From an uncultured Chloroflexus sp. (GTDB taxonomy: Bacteria > Chloroflexota > Chloroflexia > Chloroflexales > Chloroflexaceae): a stretch of DNA of 64,000 nt. The stretch spans positions 1 through 64,000 of the forward strand of contig NZ_CALFBQ010000010.1 in the NCBI RefSeq assembly GCF_937951745.1, read 5' to 3'. Shown piece by piece: positions 57,296 through 64,000 of this stretch. The translations under genes and the position numbers were made by a program. Under the pieces are notes generated by a model. That model was not told the origin of the DNA, searched no databases, and worked only from the letters and a program-made list of their open reading frames with translations. Within the stretch, counting starts at the first letter, position 1. Each line of letters begins with the position of its first letter.

Positions 57296-57649
57296 ATGGT
57301 GCAGATCGTGAATCAATCTCGGCACGCTGTCCTTGCCCGCCAATGCGAAGTGGCGCGCACCTTTTTGAGCCGTGGCCGTGGTTTGCTCGGACGATCATCA
57401 TTGCCAGAAGGCGGTGGATTGTTGATTGAGCCGTGCAGCAGCATTCATATGCTCTTCATGCGGTTTCCAATCGATGCCATTTTCGTTGATCGGCAAGGGC
57501 AGGTGGTCGCACTCTACCCGTCATTGCCGCCATGGCGGCTTTACGCTGGCCATCGCCGCGCGCGCTATGTGCTTGAGCTGCCGGCTGGGGTGATTGCTGC
57601 AACCCAAACCGCCATCGGTGATCAGATTGTGGTGCAGCCGGCAGAATGA
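57296..57649 (+). CDS. DUF192 family protein
   Basis: The 117-residue protein matches DUF192: a start with a typical strand region, ARTFLSRGRGLLGRSSLPEGGGLLIEPCSSIHMLFMRFPIDAIFVD, and a C-terminal LELPAGVIAATQTAIGDQI. Its function is unknown. Unlike many relatives it has no signal peptide here. It follows tadC by 6 bp, so it is cotranscribed with the Tad genes. Either GTG 57293 or ATG 57296 can start it. Confidence 0.88.
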   Translation: MVQIVNQSRHAVLARQCEVARTFLSRGRGLLGRSSLPEGGGLLIEPCSSIHMLFMRFPIDAIFVDRQGQVVALYPSLPPWRLYAGHRRARYVLELPAGVIAATQTAIGDQIVVQPAE

Positions 57650-57746
57650 AGGTTCTGCTGCTATAGCACAGGGTGGGTGTCTAGACGACCAATGCTGTGG
57701 CGGGGAACATGACCCTACTCGTTTGGACGGGCCTCTCTCGTTTATG

Positions 57747-57773
57747 GAGTGCGGCAGTACAACTGCCGCACTC
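57747..57773. repeat. GAGTGCGGCAG palindrome
   Basis: GAGTGCGGCAG and CTGCCGCACTC form a perfect 11-bp stem with a 5-nt loop in the gap between DUF192 and the GT-C-like gene. It is the best-preserved copy of the hairpin family in this window. Confidence 0.8.
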
Positions 57774-57850
57774 TGCATATTCCAAATTCTGGCTTTGCTC
57801 ATGATGATCGGTTGCTGGTATAGCGAAGTTAGCTCATTTGAACGTCGCCA

Positions 57851-59833
57851 ATGAACGATTCCCAAGCTTATTCGCGCTGGCTGGCGTTGCTGCTGGGTAT
57901 CGCTTTTATTGCACTCTACCTGCTCACATTAACCAAGGTGCATACCTACGATGCCCTCTCGTACATCCTCGACGTTGATCGCAAGCCATGGCCAGAGTTG
58001 TTTCATCCCCATCACCTCCTCTACGGTCCGCTGGGGGCGTTGATCCGGTGGCTGGCAACCGGTTTGGGTTGGCAGGGTAGCGCCGAGCTGTGGCTGCAAG
58101 TAGTGAATGCTCTCGCCGGCGCGGTCGGCGTGGTGCTGATCTTTTTGCTGGGGCGCGCTGTGACTGGTTCGATGATGGCCGCTCTAGCGGCGGCGTTGAG
58201 CGTTGGCTGGAGTTATGCCTACTGGTATTACGCGGTTGAGGTAGAGGTCTACACCCTTGCTGCGGTTGCCCTGACCGTTGCGCTGTGGCTACTAGCCGCT
58301 ATTGCGCGCCAGCCACGCTGGCAGACGGCCTTTTGGTTAGGGGTAGCGCATGGGGTAGCGGTGCTGGGTCACCAGACCAATGCTTTATTAGTGGTTCCGG
58401 CGCTGGTGACGCTTAGGTTGGCAGTGAGTAATGACCGTGACCGCCTACGCTTGAACATAGCCTATCTGCTGCCGCTGGGATGCGTGGTGGGTGGCGCGTA
58501 TCTGGGGGTGGTGCTCGGTGTGAGCGGGATGCGCCGTTGGGATGAGGTGTGGGCATGGTTGACCGGTTATGCCCGCACCGGGTTTTGGGGGGGCGCGATT
58601 GATGGCGCGAAATTGGTCGGTTTGGGGAAAGGTTGGAGTGAGACGCTGGCTATGAACGGCGGTGCGATCGTCGGTGTGTTGGCCTGCACGCTGCTGCTAG
58701 CTGGGTGGCGTGGGATTGCCCGGTTGCCGCGCTCGTTGCTGGCTGGATTGCTGAGCTGGCTGCTGGTGTATGGCTTGTTCTTCCTCTGGTGGGAACCGGA
58801 TAATATCGAGTTCTGGATCGCTAGCCTGCCGCCGTTAGCGGTGCTGTTCAGTGCAGCGTTAGCTACCCGCCATCCGCTCGATCGTTGGCGCGCAGGGCTG
58901 GCAGGTGTCGCCGGTATTGCTCTGGCGGTGGTGTTGTTTGCGCTCAATCTGCCGGCGATCGTGGAACGGGGTGATGCCAAGCGGGATTTGCAACGCCGGA
59001 TTGCAGCAGCCCTAGCTGAGCTTAGCCAACCCGGTGATCTGATCATTGTGCCCGATGGCGTGCTCGAGCTTTATCTACCCCATTACTGGGGTCGTGATAC
59101 CGTCTATGGCCTCAATCAGGCGATGATTGCGAGCGGCGGCGATTGGCCGGCGGCTTGCTCTCTGATCCAACAACGGATCGAGACCACCTTGGCCAGTGGT
59201 TATGCGGTGCTGATTGCCGATGAAGCACAGCGTCCGGCGCCTGCCCCACCCGGCCAACCGCCAACACCGGCTGAGCGATTTGGCTTGACCGCTGAGCATG
59301 TAGCAGCCTGCTACGACCCACTGCAGGCTAAGTTGCGACCGGTGGCGTTGGCCGCCGATCTGCCGTCGTATCGCATGATCCCGCGTGCGAATGCGTTATT
59401 GTGGGCAGATGGCTGGGATTTTCGCGCCGGACGTTGGGGTTGGCGCGCCACCGGAGTAGTGGCTGAAGCAATGACCGCTGCCGGTTGGCAATTGACGCCG
59501 GCATTCGATCCGGCGCTGATCAGTCCGCCGTTGCTGTTCTCGCTGGCTGATGTAACGGCGATAGAGGTGCGCTTAGCAACGACAACCAATGCGCGCGATG
59601 CCCAACTCTTTCTCCTTGATCCAGCCGGCCAGACCAGCGAAGCATATTCAATCCGCTTTACCATCACGCAGGGGAATACGGTAGCTACTTACCGGCTTGA
59701 TGTAACCGCCTTGGCTGATCGGCTTGATCTCGTGGGTGGGTTGCGCTTCGATCCGGTCAGCGCCGGTGATGGCGGAACGGTGATCGTAGAGTCAATCCGA
59801 CTCGTGCGGCGACCGGTAGGAGGCGGTCAATGA
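57851..59833 (+). CDS. Polytopic GT-C-like membrane protein
   Basis: The 660-residue protein has about ten transmembrane helices in its first 380 residues, and LTKVHTYDALSYILDVDRKPWPELFHPHHLLYGP in the first extracytoplasmic loop, resembling DUF2723/GT-C glycosyltransferases, where an Asp in this loop is catalytic. The C-terminal 280 residues form a soluble extracytoplasmic domain with no recognised motif. It may use lipid-linked sugars on a protein or glycan. It is convergent with spoIIM. Confidence 0.65.
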   Translation: MNDSQAYSRWLALLLGIAFIALYLLTLTKVHTYDALSYILDVDRKPWPELFHPHHLLYGPLGALIRWLATGLGWQGSAELWLQVVNALAGAVGVVLIFLLGRAVTGSMMAALAAALSVGWSYAYWYYAVEVEVYTLAAVALTVALWLLAAIARQPRWQTAFWLGVAHGVAVLGHQTNALLVVPALVTLRLAVSNDRDRLRLNIAYLLPLGCVVGGAYLGVVLGVSGMRRWDEVWAWLTGYARTGFWGGAIDGAKLVGLGKGWSETLAMNGGAIVGVLACTLLLAGWRGIARLPRSLLAGLLSWLLVYGLFFLWWEPDNIEFWIASLPPLAVLFSAALATRHPLDRWRAGLAGVAGIALAVVLFALNLPAIVERGDAKRDLQRRIAAALAELSQPGDLIIVPDGVLELYLPHYWGRDTVYGLNQAMIASGGDWPAACSLIQQRIETTLASGYAVLIADEAQRPAPAPPGQPPTPAERFGLTAEHVAACYDPLQAKLRPVALAADLPSYRMIPRANALLWADGWDFRAGRWGWRATGVVAEAMTAAGWQLTPAFDPALISPPLLFSLADVTAIEVRLATTTNARDAQLFLLDPAGQTSEAYSIRFTITQGNTVATYRLDVTALADRLDLVGGLRFDPVSAGDGGTVIVESIRLVRRPVGGGQ

Positions 59834-59870
59834 CGGGTACCCTCTTATCACCTTCTTGGCGCGTTGCTGC

Positions 59871-60830
59871 CTATTCCTTATCTTGACCGCTCAGTAGGAG
59901 ATATGCGTAGAGGATGGCGCCTGAACTGATCGAGACGAACAGTTTCAGAGCAAGAGGGAAAGTAGTGGGTGAAATAAAGGCTTCGATCAGACCGGCAACG
60001 ACCAAGATCAAGGCGCAACCGATCAGTAACACCACGGCGCGCCGGGCGGCCACGACTAAGGCACCACGCCGGCTCAGGGTGCCGGGCCGGAGTATTGCCC
60101 AACCCAATTGTAGACCGGCGCCGCCGGCGATAAAAATGGCGCTGAATTCGAGGGTGGCATGCGCGGCGACAAAGCCCCAGAGGTTAGCTGCAAAATCGAA
60201 GCGTTGGGCAATGCCGGCAATTGTCCCCAACAACAAACCGTTCATAAGTAACACGTAGAGGGTATACAGTCCTAATGTAACCCCGCCGGCAAACGCTCTG
60301 ATCGCCACTGTGATATTGTTGGTCATTATCTCGGCTGAAGCGGCGGCGGGGCCTTCGTTGATCCGCAACCACCACTCTTCACCGTTGCGAATCTGATTGA
60401 CGATGAAATCAACGCCGGGCACGAAGGCTTCGCTCAAGGCGGGATCGCGGAAAGCGGCGATAAATGAGGCGATAGCCGGTAACAGAAACACCAGCGCCGC
60501 GGTCAACGTCATCGGCCACGTGGCGCGGAAGGTGTGCGGCAAGGTGTAGCGGAAGAACGTGATCACCCGATTGGGTTCGGCGGCGCTGTAGCGGTAGATC
60601 ACCCCGTGAGTGCGAGTCACGAGCTGGTTGAGATAATGGGTAAGGGTATGATCGGGATAATCGCGGCGGGCAATGGCGAGATCGGTGCAGACTTGCCGGT
60701 ACAGTTGGCCCAGCTCGCGCAATTCGTCTGCCGGTAATTGGCTGATCCCGCCGTTAGCGAGTGTGATCAGCTCCTCAAGGCGTTGCCATGCCCTATGACG
60801 TTGGCGAATCTGGTGTTCAGGCGTAGTCAT
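59871..60830 (-). CDS. Stage II sporulation protein M-like membrane protein
   Basis: The 319-residue protein matches the SpoIIM/DUF95 family: a cytosolic helical N-terminus (about 1-115), then about six transmembrane helices, with LPHTFRATWPMTLTAALVF, NNITVAIRAFAGGVTLGLY and AHATLEFSAIFIAGGAGLQLGWA. SpoIIM takes part in septal remodelling in endospore formers; family members occur widely in non-sporulating bacteria. It overlaps ipk by 4 bp (ATGA). Nothing indicates sporulation here. Confidence 0.88.
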   Translation of the reverse strand: MTTPEHQIRQRHRAWQRLEELITLANGGISQLPADELRELGQLYRQVCTDLAIARRDYPDHTLTHYLNQLVTRTHGVIYRYSAAEPNRVITFFRYTLPHTFRATWPMTLTAALVFLLPAIASFIAAFRDPALSEAFVPGVDFIVNQIRNGEEWWLRINEGPAAASAEIMTNNITVAIRAFAGGVTLGLYTLYVLLMNGLLLGTIAGIAQRFDFAANLWGFVAAHATLEFSAIFIAGGAGLQLGWAILRPGTLSRRGALVVAARRAVVLLIGCALILVVAGLIEAFISPTTFPLALKLFVSISSGAILYAYLLLSGQDKE

Positions 60831-61633
60831 TGCCGAATACATGTGCCACTGGCGAGCGGTTGGCCAAGCAATGCCGCGGTCAACAAGGCGGGTTGCGGCC
60901 CGATGAGGTAGACTTCTAGGCCGGGCACGGTCTCGACCAAACGCCACATCACCTCAAGCTTGCTCCGCATACCGCCGGTAACATCGGCGGCACGCGATTC
61001 GCCGGCACCAGACAACACCTGCCCAATATTGGTACGATTGATCAACGGAATCGGCTGGGCCGACGGGTCACGGTGCGGATCGGCGGTGTAGACTGCTGCT
61101 TCGCCGACCAGCACGATCCGGCGCGGTTGCAGCGGGCTATGCAGCGCCAGAAAGCTCAGGAGTGCTTCAGTTGAGATGATAGCGGTGCCTTGAGCCGTAT
61201 CAAAGGCGACATCACCGTGAATGACCGGTACCAACCGGCGCTTGAGCGCCTCGTTGATCGGCGTAGTTTCCCAATCGGTAATCTGGCCATTAGTGCTGAG
61301 CAGTGAAGCTGAAGGTTGCAAGCTGACTGCCGGCACGCCAGCGGCAAGCAAGGCGTCAACCACGATCCGGTTAAGACGCAGCGCCGCAGCAGCAGTAAGG
61401 GCAAAGCCGGTATGGTCAGCATCGAGCGGCGTCCCGCGATGGACGCCGTAGCGTGCCGCGTAGTGGTGACCAAACGAGCCGCTGCCATGGCCGAGCACTA
61501 ACGCTAGCGCCGGATCGGCAGCGCGCGCCGCTGCCACTGCACCGGCCAGCGCCTCGATCACGGGCAAATCAGCCGCTTCACGCCCAGCCTTATCGGTAAT
61601 GACCGAACCGCCAAATTTGACGAAGGTATACAC
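60827..61633 (-). CDS. Isopentenyl phosphate kinase
   Basis: IPK phosphorylates isopentenyl phosphate to isopentenyl diphosphate in the alternative mevalonate route. The 268-residue amino-acid-kinase fold protein has FVKFGGSVIT, the substrate loop GHGSGSFGHH (47-56) with the His that marks IPK, and VIHGDVAFD. GTG 61633 was chosen because it gives the family-like MYTFVKFGGS start, 5 bp after the ubiA stop. The pathway context (isoprenoids) matches the neighbouring prenyltransferase. IPK is known in archaea and Chloroflexi. Confidence 0.9.
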   Translation of the reverse strand: MYTFVKFGGSVITDKAGREAADLPVIEALAGAVAAARAADPALALVLGHGSGSFGHHYAARYGVHRGTPLDADHTGFALTAAAALRLNRIVVDALLAAGVPAVSLQPSASLLSTNGQITDWETTPINEALKRRLVPVIHGDVAFDTAQGTAIISTEALLSFLALHSPLQPRRIVLVGEAAVYTADPHRDPSAQPIPLINRTNIGQVLSGAGESRAADVTGGMRSKLEVMWRLVETVPGLEVYLIGPQPALLTAALLGQPLASGTCIRQ

Positions 61634-61638
61634 GGCAT

Positions 61639-62592
61639 TTACGACGGAAAAATGATCAAAACACCTAAAACGGTCAAACCCCACAAGATAATGCTCAGCG
61701 CCAGCGGACGATCTTGCAATACTAATTCTTCGGGCGCGCCGCCGCCATCGCATTGATAGATCAGGTACAGATAGCGGAAAATGGCATAGACCACAAACGG
61801 GATCGTGATCATCAGCATTGGAAACGGCTCTTGGGGCGCAACCGGCGCCGAGAAGGCCGTCATACTGTACGCCATCACGATGCTAGCGGTAACGATCGCC
61901 TGCATCTGATCGAGCAAGGGGATCGAGTACTCTGCGAGGATGCGCCGGTGGTTGCCGGCTCCGCCTTCAAGCAGTTTCAACTCATGGCGGCGTTTGCCGA
62001 TGCCAAGGAAGAGCGCCAACAACCCCATACAGACGATCAGCCACGGTGTGATCACAACATCGATCACCGCTGCGCCGGCGACGGCGCGCAAGATAAAACC
62101 AGCGGCAATAATGAGAATATCGAAGATTACGATATTCTTGAGCCAATAGCTGTAGAGGAACCCTTGCACCACTACGTAGATGGCCAGCACCAGCGCAAAG
62201 TCGAGATCACCGTCCAACCAGACTGCAAATGGAAAGACTGAAACGATCAAAATCGCTGCGGTTACGGCTGCGACAGTGGGGCTAAGTAACCCAGCAGCTA
62301 ACGGACGATGCCGTTTTTTCGGATGCGCCCGATCTTTCTCAATATCAACCAGATCATTGATCAGATAGATAGCACTAGCTGCCATGCTAAATGCAACAAA
62401 CGCCCCGATCACACGCAGGAGTTCGAGCGGTTCATAATACCAGAGACGACCTTCAGAAAAGGCGATTGCAGCAAAGACGAAAACATTTTTGATCCATTGC
62501 CGCGGGCGCATAGTGCGCACGAGCGCGTGCAACGAACGGGCGCTGAGTGGCGCGGCGCGTTCGATTGATTGGGTTCTGGGAAGATTGTTCAT
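61639..62592 (-). CDS. UbiA family prenyltransferase, DPPR-synthase-like
   Basis: The 317-residue membrane protein has about nine transmembrane segments and the UbiA Asp-rich motifs: NDLVDIEKDRAHPKKRHRPLAAG and DILIIAAGFILRAVAGA, with RPRQWIKNVFVFA at the N-terminus. This set is typical of decaprenyl-phosphate phosphoribosyltransferase and its relatives, which make a lipid-linked pentose donor; a different substrate cannot be ruled out. It heads the ubiA-ipk-spoIIM operon. Confidence 0.88.
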   Translation of the reverse strand: MNNLPRTQSIERAAPLSARSLHALVRTMRPRQWIKNVFVFAAIAFSEGRLWYYEPLELLRVIGAFVAFSMAASAIYLINDLVDIEKDRAHPKKRHRPLAAGLLSPTVAAVTAAILIVSVFPFAVWLDGDLDFALVLAIYVVVQGFLYSYWLKNIVIFDILIIAAGFILRAVAGAAVIDVVITPWLIVCMGLLALFLGIGKRRHELKLLEGGAGNHRRILAEYSIPLLDQMQAIVTASIVMAYSMTAFSAPVAPQEPFPMLMITIPFVVYAIFRYLYLIYQCDGGGAPEELVLQDRPLALSIILWGLTVLGVLIIFPS

Positions 62593-62806
62593 GCCTGCCT
62601 GTCAATGCCTTGGTACGATTCACTTGTCTTGATTGTACTCGACAGGGGCGACAATCGTCAACGAAAGCATGAGTAGGTTGATAGTATGCGTAATGCGGAA
62701 TGATGAATGAGCATCTTAATCTTTCACTGCGAGTTTTGGCTTGGTTCAGCGGGTTATGGGTCTTCTCCCTATCTCCCTGATCCCAAATGCCTATTCCCGG
62801 TCGTGG

Positions 62807-62835
62807 TTGCCCGCGCCTCTACATTCGTGTACAAT
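62807..62835 (+). promoter_or_regulatory. Promoter of rdgB
   Basis: TTGCCC (62807-62812), a 17-bp spacer and TACAAT (62830-62835) form a plausible housekeeping promoter. Transcription would start near 62842, which argues for the ATG at 62876 as rdgB start rather than the upstream ATG at 62834. Confidence 0.55.
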
Positions 62836-62875
62836 GGCTGCCAGCTTTATCGTAGGCATCCCGACAAAAAACGTT

Positions 62876-63475
62876 ATGCACGAACTGCTGATCGCTACCC
62901 ACAATCCGGGCAAATTGCGTGAATTTGCCGCGATCTTCGCCGATCTCAACCTGCGCCTTTATTCATTGGCCGATCTCGGAATCACGATGGTGTTGGCGGA
63001 GACTGGGCAAACTTTTGCCGAGAATGCACGACTGAAGGCCGAGGGGTACTGCGCGCTCAGCGGGTTGCCAACCTTGGCCGATGATAGCGGTTTAGAAGTA
63101 GCGGCGCTAGGTGGCGCGCCGGGGGTGCATTCGGCTCGGTACGGCGGCGTGAGTGGCCCGGCGCAGTTACAATACCTGCTCGACCAGATGCGTGATGTGC
63201 CGTGGCATCAACGACTGGCCCGCTTTGTATGCGTGATTGCGCTGGCGCATCCCAATCGTCCGACAGAACTGGTTGAAGGCACATTGCCCGGCGTGATCGA
63301 ATTTGCCCCGCGCGGCAGCGGTGGGTTTGGCTATGACCCGCTCTTCTACGTGCTTGATGAAGATGCAACGCTGGCCGAGCTGAGCGCCGAGCGCAAAAAT
63401 CAGATTAGCCATCGGGCGCAGGCAGCCCGGGCAGCGCGGGAGGTGTTGGCGCGCTGGCTGCATGCATCACTATAG
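62876..63475 (+). CDS. rdgB: XTP/dITP diphosphatase (RdgB/Ham1)
   Basis: RdgB hydrolyses dITP, XTP and related non-canonical nucleotides to keep them out of DNA and RNA. The 199-residue protein has LLIATHNPGKLREF at the start, FAENARLKAEGYCALSGLPTLADDSGLEV, and the C-terminal GGFGYDPLFY and KNQISHRAQA. The length fits the family (about 195-205). The promoter position supports the ATG at 62876. The MBL-fold gene follows after 84 bp. Confidence 0.96.
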   Translation: MHELLIATHNPGKLREFAAIFADLNLRLYSLADLGITMVLAETGQTFAENARLKAEGYCALSGLPTLADDSGLEVAALGGAPGVHSARYGGVSGPAQLQYLLDQMRDVPWHQRLARFVCVIALAHPNRPTELVEGTLPGVIEFAPRGSGGFGYDPLFYVLDEDATLAELSAERKNQISHRAQAARAAREVLARWLHASL

Positions 63476-63559
63476 TACGACCCTTCACTGCCCAGCGGAG
63501 GAAAGGATGAGGGTGATGCTGCCGGCGCATCGGCTTGAGAAAGCGGTTTGGAGGATTGT

Positions 63560-64000
63560 GTGTTCGTCGCGTCGTTAGCTTCAGGCAGCGCCGGCAATGC
63601 GCTGTTGATGCAAGCGGGTGATGAGGCGTTGCTAATCGATGCCGGTATCTCGCTGCGCTCACTCGAACGATTGCTTGCCGATCGTGGCGTTGTTCCTACC
63701 CAAGTGCGCGTAGTGCTGTTGACCCACGAGCACGACGATCATGCCCTGAGCGCAGTGGCGTTTGCGCGCCGGTATGGCATTCCGTTAGTAGCCAATGCGC
63801 CGACATTGGCGGCGCTCGGTGAAACAGCGACGGCGGCGCCAATCGCGGCTTTGCCCGTTGGTGAACGGGGCGCCATCGGCGCATTTAGCGTCGAGAGTTT
63901 TCGCGTCCCGCACGATGCTGCCGATCCGGTTGGATATCGTATACAGGCGGCAGGGGTGACGGTTGCGGTAGCCATTGACTTGGGCAGTTGGGATGCGACG
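63560..64000 (+). CDS. YycJ/WalJ-like MBL-fold hydrolase, cut by window edge
   Basis: The first 147 residues are present. They show the metallo-beta-lactamase fold: ASLASGSAGNALLM at the start, LLIDAGIS, and the metal motif LTHEHDDH (H56, H58, D60, H61), then VPHDAADPVGYRI, typical of YycJ-type nucleases or phosphodiesterases. GTG 63560 has GGAGG 5 nt upstream. The gene runs off the right end. It follows rdgB in the same direction. Confidence 0.9.
   Translation, partial: MFVASLASGSAGNALLMQAGDEALLIDAGISLRSLERLLADRGVVPTQVRVVLLTHEHDDHALSAVAFARRYGIPLVANAPTLAALGETATAAPIAALPVGERGAIGAFSVESFRVPHDAADPVGYRIQAAGVTVAVAIDLGSWDAT

Overview
The window reads as a chromosomal segment of a filamentous anoxygenic phototroph relative, most likely Chloroflexales and close to Chloroflexus. 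This is an inference from gene content: an isopentenyl phosphate kinase beside a DPPR-synthase-like UbiA protein, gnd-zwf-opcA, a Tad-type secretion cluster, LCP and SpoIIM-like proteins, and high-GC codon use. No rRNA gene, tRNA gene, CRISPR array or intact transposase was seen. Most of the DNA is ordinary, densely packed housekeeping and metabolic sequence.

Layout. 0.4-2.2 kb: infC-rpmI-rplT (minus) with its own promoter and structured leader; infC appears to start at ATC. 2.2-5 kb: TPP riboswitch with attenuator controlling the salvage operon thiM-thiE-thiD. 5-6.4 kb: a twice-frameshifted SDR pseudogene and an HTH regulator. 6.7-12.2 kb: LamG lipoprotein, FAD oxidoreductase plus LPG_synthase_TM membrane protein, phosphodiester glycosidase-like lipoprotein, flavin reductase plus thioesterase. 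12.3-16.6 kb: nucleoside-type ABC transporter (permease and ATPase) and adenosine deaminase. 16.9-18.4 kb: prfA and rpsU. 18.7-24.8 kb: cytoplasmic GH13 enzyme with malG, malF, malE and a MarR regulator, opposite a PucR regulator. 26.6-32.4 kb: LCP protein, then gnd-zwf-opcA for the oxidative pentose phosphate pathway. 32.9-39.3 kb: secA and a histidine kinase/HD-GYP response regulator pair. 39.5-42.4 kb: BNR-repeat protein and a two-gene unit of a 221-aa unknown protein with an orphan McrB-like AAA+ ATPase. 42.8-46.5 kb: dnaX, ybaB, recR and a Roadblock protein. 46.5-51.3 kb: secreted amylase, HipA-like kinase and DUF3037 protein, all overlapping; a uracil-DNA-glycosylase-like gene; an alpha/beta hydrolase. 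51.4-57.6 kb: Tad secretion genes cpaB-cpaE-cpaF-tadB-tadC plus DUF192. 57.9-64 kb: GT-C-like membrane protein, ubiA-ipk-spoIIM operon, rdgB and the start of a YycJ-like MBL-fold protein.

Intergenic gaps carry several families of small dispersed palindromic repeats: GTCATTGCGA-ended elements, GAGTGCGGCAG hairpins, CCCCTCTCC hairpins, and a 97-bp element with perfect 12-bp terminal inverted repeats that supplies a gene's stop codon. The observations most worth following up are the orphan McrB-like pair, the rpsU leader carrying a 12-nt perfect anti-Shine-Dalgarno complement far from any usable start codon, the ATC start of infC, the TadZ/CpaE-like protein without its P-loop lysine, and the malE-malF intergenic hairpin.
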